A stretch of DNA of 64,000 bases from Comamonadaceae bacterium (GTDB lineage: Bacteria; Pseudomonadota; Gammaproteobacteria; Burkholderiales; Burkholderiaceae_C). Both the position numbers and the translations under genes were made by a program. This document shows, piece after piece, positions 1-8,161 of this stretch. Where the stretch lies: positions 186,001 through 250,000 of the forward strand of contig JAIYAR010000010.1 of assembly GCA_027488985.1 (NCBI GenBank), in the 5' to 3' direction. The first letter of the stretch is position 1. Each line of letters begins with the position of its first letter. The notes below the pieces were generated by a model, which was not told where the DNA came from, did no database searches, and saw only the letters and a program-made list of their open reading frames with translations.

Positions 1-1671
1 CTGGTGGACACGCAGGAGCCTCACTTTGATGGCGAGAAGGTCACGCTGCCGCAGGCCACCTACGATGCGTTCAAAGCCTATGCCGAGTCCGGCATGTTGA
101 GTGCCGCGCAGGACTACGACATCGGCGGCATGCAGCTGCCCTACAGCGTGGAAGCCGCAGCCAATGCGTTTTTTGCCTGTGCGTCTGTCAGCATAGGCTC
201 CAGCTTGCTGTCTGTGGGCAATGCCAATTTGCTGATGGCACACGGCACCGAATTGCAAAAGCAGGTGTTCGCCCACAACGAGTTCTCCGGCCGCTGGGCC
301 GGCACCATGTGCCTGAGCGAGCCCCAGGCCGGTTCATCCCTCAGCGATGTCGCCACCCGCGCGGTGCCGGATGGCGAGGGTTTTGAGTCTGACCCGCTGG
401 GGGCGCGCTACCGGCTGCGCGGCAACAAAATGTGGATCTCCAGCGGCGAGCACGAGCTGACCGAAAACATCGTGCACTTGGTGCTCGCCAAAATTCCGGA
501 TGCGGACGGCAAGCTAGTTCCGGGCACCCGCGGCATTTCGCTCTTTATCGTTCCCAAGAAGATGGTGAGTGCGCAGGGGGAGTTGACGGGCGTGCGCAAC
601 GACGTGGCGCTCGCCGGGCTGAACCACAAGCTGGGCTGGCGCGGTACGACTAATACGCTTTTGAATTTTGGCGAGGGCAAGTTTCCCGTGGATGGTCATG
701 CTGGAGCCGTGGGCTACCTCGTGGGACAGCCGGGCAAGGGTCTGGCCTGCATGTTCCACATGATGAACGAGGCCCGCATCGGCGTGGGCATTGCCGCCAC
801 CATGCTGGGTATGGCGGGCTACTACGCTTCGTTGGACTACGCCAAAAATCGCCCGCAAGGGCGGCCCATTACCGGTGCCGGCAAGGACGCCGTCGCACCG
901 CAAACCCGCATCATTGAGCACGCCGATGTGAAGCGCATGCTGCTCACGCAAAAAGCCTATTGCGAAGGCGCTTTGGCCCTCGAGCTGTACTGCGCCCGCC
1001 TGATAGACGAGCAACACACCGGCACCGCACAAGACGCCGAAGAAGCCCGCTTGTTGCTTGAAGTGTTGACCCCGATTGCAAAAAGCTGGCCCAGCGAGTG
1101 GTGCCTGGAGGCCAACTCACTGGCGATCCAAGTGCACGGTGGCTATGGGTATACCCGCGACTTCCCGGTGGAGCAATACTGGCGCGACAACCGCCTGAAC
1201 ATGATCCATGAGGGCACCCACGGCATTCAGGCCATGGACCTGCTGGGGCGCAAGGTGCTGATGGAGGAGGGCAAAGGCCTCACGCTGCTGAGCCACCGCA
1301 TCATGGCGACCGTTAACCGCTGCAACGGCATTCCTGCGCTGGCGCCACACGCCAAAGCGCTGGCCCGCGCGTTGCAGGATGTGGGTGTTGCCACCCAGAA
1401 GGCCTGGTCCACCGGCGTGCCCGGCGAGGCCTTGGCCAATGCCGTACCGTATATGCAAGCTTTCGGCCACACCGTGCTCGCCTGGATCTGGCTGGACGTG
1501 GCCGGCTGTGCGCTGGACAACGACCCGCAGCAGGAATCCCTGGAGACGCAGGGGCATGTGGGCTGCGCCAGATTTTTCTTCCACTATGAGCTGCCGAAGA
1601 TCAATGCGTGGCTCGGTGTGGTGCAATCGAGGGATATGACTTGTGCAACATTCCCCGAAGGAGCTTTCTGA
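1..1671 (+). CDS. Acyl-CoA dehydrogenase with C-terminal extension (5' end outside window)
   Basis: Flavoenzyme of beta-oxidation that introduces the 2,3 double bond into an acyl-CoA. The frame is open from base 1, so the true start lies upstream. About 556 codons are visible, some 40 short of the roughly 595-residue subfamily. The flavin/substrate motif CLSEPQAGSS lies near visible residue 103 and the catalytic glutamate loop IHEGT near residue 401. The last 120 residues match the helical extension typical of long-form acyl-CoA dehydrogenases. Its TGA overlaps the ATG of the next gene. It heads a same-strand run of acyl-CoA and short-chain dehydrogenase genes, which supports a role in fatty acid or carboxylate breakdown. 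Chain-length specificity cannot be read. Confidence 0.93.
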   Translation: MVDTQEPHFDGEKVTLPQATYDAFKAYAESGMLSAAQDYDIGGMQLPYSVEAAANAFFACASVSIGSSLLSVGNANLLMAHGTELQKQVFAHNEFSGRWAGTMCLSEPQAGSSLSDVATRAVPDGEGFESDPLGARYRLRGNKMWISSGEHELTENIVHLVLAKIPDADGKLVPGTRGISLFIVPKKMVSAQGELTGVRNDVALAGLNHKLGWRGTTNTLLNFGEGKFPVDGHAGAVGYLVGQPGKGLACMFHMMNEARIGVGIAATMLGMAGYYASLDYAKNRPQGRPITGAGKDAVAPQTRIIEHADVKRMLLTQKAYCEGALALELYCARLIDEQHTGTAQDAEEARLLLEVLTPIAKSWPSEWCLEANSLAIQVHGGYGYTRDFPVEQYWRDNRLNMIHEGTHGIQAMDLLGRKVLMEEGKGLTLLSHRIMATVNRCNGIPALAPHAKALARALQDVGVATQKAWSTGVPGEALANAVPYMQAFGHTVLAWIWLDVAGCALDNDPQQESLETQGHVGCARFFFHYELPKINAWLGVVQSRDMTCATFPEGAF

Positions 1672-1895
1672 TGGCATTTTTCAAGAAATACAACGGCACC
1701 ACCAATGCCCGCCTTGTGCGCATGGAACGCCTGATTTGGACTTTGATTTACGGCGGTCTGCTGGCCATGGTGCTGGGTTATTTCATCGACCAGCAAGGTG
1801 TGCAGGATGCGGCTCTGTTCTACAACCTCGGCGGCTTGGCAGTGGGCGGTGGCGTGGTGATGGTGTTCATCCGCTCACGCCTGCGCGAAGAGTAG
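1671..1895 (+). CDS. Small two-helix membrane protein
   Basis: Unrecognised 74-residue protein. I take the ATG at 1671, which overlaps the stop of the acyl-CoA dehydrogenase (TGATG) and sits behind a good Shine-Dalgarno sequence, GAAGGAG. A longer in-frame start would run into the upstream gene. A basic N-terminus (FFKKYNGTTNARLVRMER) is followed by two hydrophobic stretches, about residues 18-36 and 47-63, and an Arg-rich tail (RSRLREE). It looks like an inner-membrane hairpin with both ends in the cytoplasm. Translational coupling suggests co-expression with the dehydrogenase. No function is inferred. Confidence 0.75.
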   Translation: MAFFKKYNGTTNARLVRMERLIWTLIYGGLLAMVLGYFIDQQGVQDAALFYNLGGLAVGGGVVMVFIRSRLREE

Positions 1896-1990
1896 TCCCC
1901 GGTGTGACGGCATATCGCCGCCGGGACAGGCGGCGTGCAATGCACTGCGCACAATGCCGTCCACGTTTTTGATAACCAAGGGCAGACACC

Positions 1991-2782
1991 ATGACACGCA
2001 CCATCCAACAACTCTTTGACCTGACCGGCAAAACCGCGCTCATCACCGGCGGCTCCCGCGGCTTGGGCCTGCAGCTGGCCCATGCCTTGGGCGAAGCCGG
2101 CGCCAAGGTGCTGATCAGCTCGCGCAAAGCCACAGACCTGGAAGAAGCGTGTGCCGAGTTGCAAGCTGCGGGTATCGACGCACGTTGGGTCGCTGCCGAC
2201 TGCGCCAAAGAGTCCGAGATTCAACGCCTAGCGGATGAAACCCTGCAGCGCCTGGGCCATGTCGACATTCTGGTGAATAACGCCGGCGCCTCCTGGGGCG
2301 CACCCGCTGAGGACCATCCGCTGGAAGCCTGGGACAAGGTGATGAACCTGAATGTGCGGGGCTACTTTTTGCTGAGCCAGATCATCGCCAAGAAGAGCAT
2401 GATCCCGCGCAAAACCGGTCGCATCATCAACCTGGCCTCGATTGCCGGGCTGAACGGCAATCCACCGGCCATGCAAACTATTGCCTACAACACCTCCAAA
2501 GGCGCGGTCATCAACTTCACCCGCGCTTTGGCAGCGGAGTGGGGCAAGTACAACATCACCGTCAACGCCGTGTGCCCGGGCTTTTTCCCCAGCAAGATGA
2601 CAGCCGGTTTGTTGCAAGCCATGGGTGAAGAAAACCTGGCCGCTGCCGCACCGCTCAAGCGCCTGGGCGACGACGAGGACTTGAAAGGGCTGTGCGTTCT
2701 GTATGCGTCCGACGCCGGCAAACACATCACCGGCCAATGGCTGGCGGTGGATGGCGGCGTGAGCGTGGTTACCGGTGCATGA
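1991..2782 (+). CDS. SDR family NAD(P)-dependent oxidoreductase
   Basis: Classical short-chain dehydrogenase/reductase of 263 residues. The Rossmann glycine motif TGGSRGLG lies near residue 19 and NNAG near residue 93. The catalytic Ser is in NLASIAG and the Tyr/Lys pair in YNTSK near residues 163-167. The C-terminal DGG is usual for the family. It probably oxidises or reduces a hydroxyacyl or ketoacyl substrate, given acyl-CoA dehydrogenases on both sides and a thioesterase whose ATG overlaps its stop codon. The exact substrate cannot be told from sequence. It could be annotated as a 3-oxoacyl reductase homologue, but fabG itself normally sits in a different cluster. Confidence 0.9.
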   Translation: MTRTIQQLFDLTGKTALITGGSRGLGLQLAHALGEAGAKVLISSRKATDLEEACAELQAAGIDARWVAADCAKESEIQRLADETLQRLGHVDILVNNAGASWGAPAEDHPLEAWDKVMNLNVRGYFLLSQIIAKKSMIPRKTGRIINLASIAGLNGNPPAMQTIAYNTSKGAVINFTRALAAEWGKYNITVNAVCPGFFPSKMTAGLLQAMGEENLAAAAPLKRLGDDEDLKGLCVLYASDAGKHITGQWLAVDGGVSVVTGA

Positions 2783-3243
2783 GTAACCTTTGGGAAAAAG
2801 CGGTGGGCTTCGGCGTTGAGATTCCCTTCGTCACCCACCTCGGCTTCGAGCTCACGGTGTTTGAGGGCGGGCGCTCTGAGATCCGCTACACGCCACGGCC
2901 TGAACACCTGAACTCGTTCAACGTCACCCATGGTGGCGCGCAAATGACCCTGCTGGACGTGACCATGGCCAGCGCGGCACGGAGCGAGACGCCGGAGTTG
3001 GGCGTAGTCACCATTGAGATGAAAACCAGCTTCATGCAGCCTGCCGTCGGCGCGCTGACCGCCAAGGGTGAACTCATGCACCGCACCGCTACCATGGCCT
3101 TCACCCAGGCCACGGTCTATGACGCTAACGGCAAAGCCTGTGCCCACGCCACCGGCACCTTCAAATACATGAAACGCCTGGCCATCGGCGCACGCAGCGT
3201 GAACGCACTGAGCGCACCGGGCACTGGCATTGCCACCGACTAG
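2779..3243 (+). CDS. PaaI-like hotdog-fold thioesterase
   Basis: 154-residue hotdog-fold protein that probably hydrolyses an acyl-CoA thioester in the cytoplasm. The start at 2779 is chosen because ATG overlaps the SDR stop (ATGA). The family signature HGGAQMTLLD lies near residue 51, where the PaaI-type helix and catalytic residues fall, followed by the strand VVTIEMKTSFMQPA. The 25 C-terminal residues (from about IGARSVNA) run past the fold and look disordered. It is translationally coupled to the SDR and fits the acyl-CoA theme of the run. Confidence 0.87.
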   Translation: MSNLWEKAVGFGVEIPFVTHLGFELTVFEGGRSEIRYTPRPEHLNSFNVTHGGAQMTLLDVTMASAARSETPELGVVTIEMKTSFMQPAVGALTAKGELMHRTATMAFTQATVYDANGKACAHATGTFKYMKRLAIGARSVNALSAPGTGIATD

Positions 3244-3261
3244 CGCTTTATGGGCCGAATT

Positions 3262-3310
3262 GGCCTCTATCGCCTGTTGAATATGCGCGAGCAGCTATCA
3301 AAAGAATAGC
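3262..3310 (-). repeat. Dispersed 48-base repeat, copy A (intergenic)
   Basis: Read on the minus strand it runs GCTAT, variable bases, TTGATAGCTGCT, C, GCGCA, variable bases, then GGCGATAGAGGCC. This is one of the least altered copies and it lies between a thioesterase gene and the AidB-like gene. It matches the intergenic copy at 58692-58738 and the copies inside genes. Confidence 0.8.
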
Positions 3311-3325
3311 GTTTGAGGAGACAGC

Positions 3326-5008
3326 ATGCACAGCGAGACCGACTTCCCGGCGACCCACACGGTGTTCAACCAGGCCGAGCCCTTGGCAGATACGAATCTG
3401 CTTGAGGGCAACCGCGCCTTGCAGAGCGCACTGACTTTTCATGCGCCGGGCATGGACACGTCCGCACTGCATTTCCTGGGCAGGCAAATGGGCAGCCGCG
3501 CCATGCAGACCCATGCGCGCTTGGCCAACACCCACCCACCGGTGCTCCACAGCCACGACCGGCTGGGGCGTCGGGTGGACCAGGTGGAATTCCACCCCAG
3601 CTACCACGCGCTAATGGATGCTGCCGCCCAAGCCGGCCTGCATGGCAGCCCCTGGGACCCGGCGGCGGGTGAGGGCGCCCACCTGCGGCGGGCGGCTGCA
3701 TTCATGGTGTTCACCGAAGCTGAGCCCTCCATCCTGTGCCCCATTTCCATGACCTACGCGGTGCTACCCGCACTGCGGGGCAACCCTGCCGTGTTTGAAG
3801 CCTGGGCACCCGGCCTGATGGCGCGGGCCTATGACTCTGGGTTCAAGCTCTACCGCCACAAACGCGGCCTGACCATGGGTATGGGCATGACCGAGAAGCA
3901 AGGCGGCTCGGACGTGCGGGCCAACACCACGCAAGCCATCCCCGATGGCGAAGATGCATGGGGCCAGCGCTTCAAGCTGCTGGGCCACAAGTGGTTTTTC
4001 TCGGCTCCCATGTGCGACGCTTTTCTGGTGCTGGCGCAAAGCCCGGCGGGCTTGTCCTGCTTTTTTGTGCCCCGCATCCTGCCGGACTTTGCGGATCTGC
4101 AGTCACCCGGCGCGGTAAATGCCATCCGCATCCAGCGTCTGAAAGACAAGCTGGGCAACCACGCCAATGCCAGCTCGGAAGTGGAGTTTCAACATGCCAC
4201 AGCCTGGCTGGTGGGTGTGGAGGGGCGCGGCGTGTCGCAGATTCTGGAAATGGGCACCATGACCCGGCTGGACTGTGCCTTGGGCACTACCGGTCTGATG
4301 CGGCAGGCGCTCAGCATCGCGCTGCACCACACCACGCAGCGCCGGGCCTTCGGCAAGGCCCTGATCGAGCAAGCGCTGATGCGCAATGTGCTGGCCGACC
4401 TTGCTATCGAATGCGAAGCGGCTTGCGCACTCTCCATGCGGCTCGCAAGCGCTTTTGACCATGCTTCTGACCCGCATGAACTGCTGATGGGCCGCCTGCT
4501 GACGCCGGTGGCAAAATACTGGATCTGTAAGCGCGGCGCTGCTTTTGCCCAAGAGGCCATGGAGTGCCTGGGCGGCAACGGCTATGTGGAGGAGGGCGGA
4601 GAAGGCACCATGGCCCGTATCTACCGCGAGATGCCGCTCAACTCCATCTGGGAAGGCGCCGGCAACATCATGGCGCTGGACCTGTTGCGCGCCCTGCGCA
4701 AGGGCGATACCGCTGCAGCCCTGGCCCGTGAACTTGCTCCCGCCCATGGCGCACACCCCGCGCTCGACCGGCTGGCAGCGTCCTTGCCCACGCGGGTGGA
4801 ACTCATGGCTACCGAGGTGGAAGCCCGCCGCCTCGCACAAGACGTGGCACTCGCGGTGCAAGCTGCGCTGCTGTACCAAACGGCTCCCACTGCGGTATTC
4901 GAGGCGTTTTGTGATTCCCGGCTGGGTGGCAACTGGGGCTACAGCTTCGGCACCCTGGGTGCTGCGGTGGACTTTGACGCCATCCTGCAGCGCGCCATGC
5001 CCTATTGA
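3326..5008 (+). CDS. AidB-like acyl-CoA dehydrogenase family protein
   Basis: 560-residue flavoprotein of the AidB branch of the acyl-CoA dehydrogenase family. The branch signature MTEKQGGSDVR lies near residue 190, and ICKRG, EAMECLGGNGY and NSIWEGAGN occur in the C-terminal half. E. coli AidB binds DNA and FAD and is induced by alkylation damage. Related proteins in beta-oxidation clusters act as isovaleryl-CoA-type dehydrogenases, and this context (acyl-CoA genes, no ada or alkA nearby) leaves both roles open. The ATG at 3326 has GAGGAG eight bases upstream. The C-terminal domain is full length. Confidence 0.88.
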   Translation: MHSETDFPATHTVFNQAEPLADTNLLEGNRALQSALTFHAPGMDTSALHFLGRQMGSRAMQTHARLANTHPPVLHSHDRLGRRVDQVEFHPSYHALMDAAAQAGLHGSPWDPAAGEGAHLRRAAAFMVFTEAEPSILCPISMTYAVLPALRGNPAVFEAWAPGLMARAYDSGFKLYRHKRGLTMGMGMTEKQGGSDVRANTTQAIPDGEDAWGQRFKLLGHKWFFSAPMCDAFLVLAQSPAGLSCFFVPRILPDFADLQSPGAVNAIRIQRLKDKLGNHANASSEVEFQHATAWLVGVEGRGVSQILEMGTMTRLDCALGTTGLMRQALSIALHHTTQRRAFGKALIEQALMRNVLADLAIECEAACALSMRLASAFDHASDPHELLMGRLLTPVAKYWICKRGAAFAQEAMECLGGNGYVEEGGEGTMARIYREMPLNSIWEGAGNIMALDLLRALRKGDTAAALARELAPAHGAHPALDRLAASLPTRVELMATEVEARRLAQDVALAVQAALLYQTAPTAVFEAFCDSRLGGNWGYSFGTLGAAVDFDAILQRAMPY

Positions 5009-5025
5009 TTTTTCTGGAGAAACCC

Positions 5026-5964
5026 ATGACAGACCTCATTCTTCACCACTACCCCACGTCACCGTTTTCCGAGAAAGTGCGCTTGGTGCTCGGCTACAAA
5101 CAGCTGGCTTGGAAGTCGGTCATCATTCCGGCCATCATGCCCAAACCCGATGTGGTGGCCCTGACTGGCGGCTACCGCAAGACACCGTTCTTGCAGATTG
5201 GCTCCGACGTGTATTGCGACAGCGCCCTGATCTGCGAAGTGCTGGAGCAGCTGCGGCCCACACCGACCCTCTACCCCGAAGACGACAAGGGCCTGAGCCG
5301 CATCGTGGCGCAATGGGCGGACAGCACTTTGTTCTGGGCCGCCATGGCCTACAACCTGCAGCCCAAAGGGGCGGCCAGCATGTTTGAAGGTGCGCCCCCC
5401 GAAGCGGCCAAGGCCTTCGGCGCCGACCGCGCCGCCATGTCCAGCGGCATGACGCGCCTGCGCCCTGGTGATGCAGCTGCCGCCTACAAGAGCTACCTGC
5501 GCCGCATCGCCAGCATGCTCGAAGGCCAGGACTTTTTGCTTGGCAGTGCCCCTTGTGTGGCTGACTTTGCCGCCTACCACCCGCTGTGGTTCACCGCCAA
5601 ACGGGTGCCGGTGATGGCCGACATCCTGAATGCTACGCCCTCGGTACAGGCCTGGATGGCACGCATGGCGGCCATCGGCCACGGCAGCTTAGAGAAACTG
5701 TCTGCTACAGAAGCCATAGCAACTTGCGCACAATCCGCGGGCGCTAAAGCCCCATTGGACACCTATTTCCAGAACGAGCACGGCATTCCTCTGGGTAGCG
5801 AAGTGACCATCGCCGCCGAGACTTTCGGCCAGGAAACCACTGCCGGCACCTTGGTCGCCGCCACCCGCACCCGCTTTACATTGAAGCGCGTGGACGAGCG
5901 CGCTGGCACTGTGCATGTGCACTTTCCGCGCATCGGCTATGTGCTCAAGACGGCCCAGGCATGA
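5026..5964 (+). CDS. Glutathione S-transferase family protein with C-terminal extension
   Basis: 312 residues. The N-terminal thioredoxin-like GST domain shows HHYPTSPFSEKVRL with the Ser-Pro-Phe active-site region, the cis-proline segment RKTPFLQ, and DSALICEVLEQ of the glutathione-binding motif. The all-alpha domain follows (GQDFLLGSAPCVADFAAY). About 70 residues follow the usual GST end (residues 240-312) and form a small beta-rich tail. The ATG at 5026 sits behind GGAGAAACCC. The substrate is unknown. A repeat-like sequence (5704-5752) falls at the junction of the two parts. The gene overlaps the next by four bases. Confidence 0.85.
   Translation: MTDLILHHYPTSPFSEKVRLVLGYKQLAWKSVIIPAIMPKPDVVALTGGYRKTPFLQIGSDVYCDSALICEVLEQLRPTPTLYPEDDKGLSRIVAQWADSTLFWAAMAYNLQPKGAASMFEGAPPEAAKAFGADRAAMSSGMTRLRPGDAAAAYKSYLRRIASMLEGQDFLLGSAPCVADFAAYHPLWFTAKRVPVMADILNATPSVQAWMARMAAIGHGSLEKLSATEAIATCAQSAGAKAPLDTYFQNEHGIPLGSEVTIAAETFGQETTAGTLVAATRTRFTLKRVDERAGTVHVHFPRIGYVLKTAQA
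5704..5752 (+). repeat. Dispersed repeat, copy B (inside the GST gene)
   Basis: GCTAC, variable bases, CATAGC, CTTGCGCA, variable bases, GGGCGCTAAAGCCC. The first base of the repeat is the first base of a codon, giving ATEAIATCAQSAGAKAP. The match is moderate. The encoded stretch may be largely native to the family, so this copy is less certain than C, D and E. Confidence 0.5.
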
Positions 5965-6524
5965 GTCAGGACGTCCAATGGCAGTGGCTCGCATTTAATG
6001 CACTGAGCCGCGATCAGTTGTACGAACTGCTGCGCCTGCGTAGCGAGGTGTTTGTGATCGAACAGAACTGCGTGTTCCAGGACATGGACAACCTCGACCA
6101 ACAAGCCATGCACCTTCTGGGAGTGAGGGTGGCTGTGGGTTCTGCGCAGGTCAAGGAGGAGCACGCGCAGCGGGCGGGGGACACGGAGCAGAGCCCGCTG
6201 CCGCCCTCACTCCCCGGCGGATCTGTTGGGCAAGCCAAGACAGAACTCATTGCTTACGTGCGCTGCTTCCCCGCCGGCGTGACTTTTGACGAGGCCAGCA
6301 TAGGCCGGGTGGTGACTAAGCCCAACGCCCGCGGCGGCGGTCTCGGCCACTTTCTGATGGTTGAGGCCGTCAAAGCGCTGGAAGGCGAGTGGGGAGCACA
6401 ACCGATTCGCATCGGTGCACAAGCCCACCTCAAGTCCTTTTACGAGCGACACGGCTTTGTGGACGTGGGCAAGCCTTATATCGAAGACGGCATTCCGCAC
6501 CTGGAAATGCTGCGCGGCGCCTGA
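5961..6524 (+). CDS. ElaA-like GNAT N-acetyltransferase with internal insert
   Basis: 187-residue GNAT protein resembling ElaA: LYELLRLRSEVFVIEQNC at the N-terminus, the acetyl-CoA loop region GRVVTKPNARGGGLGHFLM, and AHLKSFYERHGF near the end. ElaA proteins are usually about 150 residues. The surplus is a polar, Pro/Gln/Glu-rich insert (about residues 56-88) between two strands of the core. The start overlaps the GST stop (ATGA). The acceptor substrate is unknown. I see no frameshift, since both flanking parts of the fold read in one frame. Confidence 0.85.
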   Translation: MSQDVQWQWLAFNALSRDQLYELLRLRSEVFVIEQNCVFQDMDNLDQQAMHLLGVRVAVGSAQVKEEHAQRAGDTEQSPLPPSLPGGSVGQAKTELIAYVRCFPAGVTFDEASIGRVVTKPNARGGGLGHFLMVEAVKALEGEWGAQPIRIGAQAHLKSFYERHGFVDVGKPYIEDGIPHLEMLRGA

Positions 6525-6564
6525 AAAGTACCGTTTTCAAATACTTTTAACGAGGAGAACCCCT

Positions 6565-7473
6565 GTGATTTCAAACTTTCAAGGCAAAACCGCCGTACTG
6601 ACCGGCGCAGGTTCCGGCTTCGGGCTCGAGTGCGCACGCATAGGCGCCCGGCTGGGCATGAACCTGGTGCTCGCTGACGTGCAGCAAGACGCGCTGGACA
6701 AGGCGGTTGCCGAAATGGAAGCCGCAGGCGCCCAGGTGCTAGGCATGCGGGTCGACGTGTCCCAAGCCGCCCAGGTGGAGGCGCTGGGTGCCGCCACGCT
6801 GCAGCGCTTTGGTGCGCCGCACCTGGTGTTCAACAACGCCGGGGTGGGGGCAGGGGGCCTGATCTGGGAGAACTCCGCCCGCGACTGGGAATGGGTGCTG
6901 GGCGTCAACCTCATGGGCGTGGCCCACGGCGTGCGGGTGTTCACCCCGATGATGCTGGAAGCCGCCCAACAAGACCCGACCTGGCGGGGCCACATCGTTA
7001 ACACCGCCAGCATGGCGGGCCTGTTGAACGCCCCCAACATGGGGGTTTACAACGTGAGCAAACACGCCGTGGTGTCGCTGAGCGAGACCCTGTACCAGGA
7101 CTTGGCGCTGGTCACCGACCAGGTATCTGCCAGCGTGCTGTGCCCCTTCTTCGTGCCGACCGGCATCAGCCAGAGCGAGCGCAACCGACCGTCAGGTGCG
7201 GCGCCAGCCCAGCTCACCCGCAGCCAGCTGATCGGCCAAGCCATGACTGACAAAGCAGTGACGAGTGGCAAAGTCACCGCCGCCCAAGTGGCGCAAATGG
7301 TGTTTGATGCGGTAGCTGAAGGTCGTTTTTACATTTACAGCCACCCCAAAGCCATCGGCTCCGTCCAGACCCGGATGGAGGACGTGATGCTGGCCCGTAA
7401 CCCGACCGACCCGTTTGCCCACAAGCCGGAATTGGGCGTGGAATTGCGAAAAGCCCTGCGAACTCCAGCGTGA
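6565..7473 (+). CDS. SDR family NAD(P)-dependent oxidoreductase
   Basis: 302-residue short-chain dehydrogenase. The start is GTG at 6565, eight bases after CGAGGAG; no ATG fits better. TGAGSGFG lies near residue 12, NNAGVGAGG near 88, the catalytic Ser in NTASMAG and YNVSK near residue 158. It resembles the SDR group that travels with acyl-CoA metabolism genes. It closes the 1-7473 run, and the next gene begins after a short gap with a different theme. Confidence 0.88.
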   Translation: MISNFQGKTAVLTGAGSGFGLECARIGARLGMNLVLADVQQDALDKAVAEMEAAGAQVLGMRVDVSQAAQVEALGAATLQRFGAPHLVFNNAGVGAGGLIWENSARDWEWVLGVNLMGVAHGVRVFTPMMLEAAQQDPTWRGHIVNTASMAGLLNAPNMGVYNVSKHAVVSLSETLYQDLALVTDQVSASVLCPFFVPTGISQSERNRPSGAAPAQLTRSQLIGQAMTDKAVTSGKVTAAQVAQMVFDAVAEGRFYIYSHPKAIGSVQTRMEDVMLARNPTDPFAHKPELGVELRKALRTPA

Positions 7474-7546
7474 AGCGTGGCAGCTTGAGGTAGAGTAATC
7501 TCCAACGTAGAGGCATCATTTTGATGCGTCTAACTTGGAGCCATTG

Positions 7547-8161
7547 ATGCCCTGGAAAGCTCTTACCCGCCGGTTACTTCTACTCGCAGGCTTGGCCTCC
7601 GCGGGGCTCAGTGCTTCTGCAGCAGCGCTGCAGGTGCAGGTACAAGACAAAAACGGCAAACCACTGCCCAATGCGGTAGTGTTTCTGGAGTCTTCAGATG
7701 CCAAATCCGCAGTCAAACCGCTCCGGGGTATCGAAGTAGTGCAGGCTGCCAAACAGTTTTCCCCGGCGGTAACGGTGGTGACCACCGGTACCTCGATTCT
7801 TTTTCCCAACAACGACACGGTTCGGCACCACGTGTACTCGTTTTCACCCGCCAAGACCTTCGATTTGAAGCTGTATGCCGGTGTGCCGGCCAATCCCGTA
7901 GTTTTTGACAAGAGTGGCATCGCCGTGCTGGGCTGCAACATCCACGACAACATGGTGGCCTGGGTCGTCGTTGTCGACACACCGTACTTCGGTAAGACCG
8001 ATGCGCAGGGCAACGTGGTGCTGGATGCACCTACCGGCAACTACAAGCTGCGCGCTTGGCACGCCAGCCTGCCCACCGGCGCAGCAGCTGCGGAACAAAG
8101 CCAGGCGCTTGGCGCAAGCAATGCACCTATCGTCATCAAACTGGCAGGGAGTGCGGCTTGA
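7547..8161 (+). CDS. Periplasmic cupredoxin-like protein (methylamine-utilisation-like)
   Basis: 204 residues with a signal peptide (RRLLLLAGLASAGLSASAAA), so exported to the periplasm. A carboxypeptidase-regulatory-like strand pattern (VQVQDKNGKPLPNAVVFLE) is followed by a cupredoxin-like region: His in NNDTVRHHVYSF, then Cys, His and Met in GCNIHDNM. These are the ligand types of a blue-copper site, though copper binding is not shown. Proteins like this are often labelled 'methylamine utilization protein', but no amine dehydrogenase genes are nearby. I prefer ATG 7547 to the TTG 12 bases upstream. Its stop overlaps the TTG start of the GGDEF-EAL gene, which links it to that sensor. Confidence 0.8.
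   Translation: MPWKALTRRLLLLAGLASAGLSASAAALQVQVQDKNGKPLPNAVVFLESSDAKSAVKPLRGIEVVQAAKQFSPAVTVVTTGTSILFPNNDTVRHHVYSFSPAKTFDLKLYAGVPANPVVFDKSGIAVLGCNIHDNMVAWVVVVDTPYFGKTDAQGNVVLDAPTGNYKLRAWHASLPTGAAAAEQSQALGASNAPIVIKLAGSAA

Noticed and set aside
4403-4450. Repeat-like sequence inside the AidB-like gene (GCTATCGA..., GGCTTGCGCA)
   Set aside because: It matches part of the repeat and is in the same register, but the encoded helix (LAIECEAACALSMRLA) aligns without a gap to the family as I recall it, so it is probably chance.
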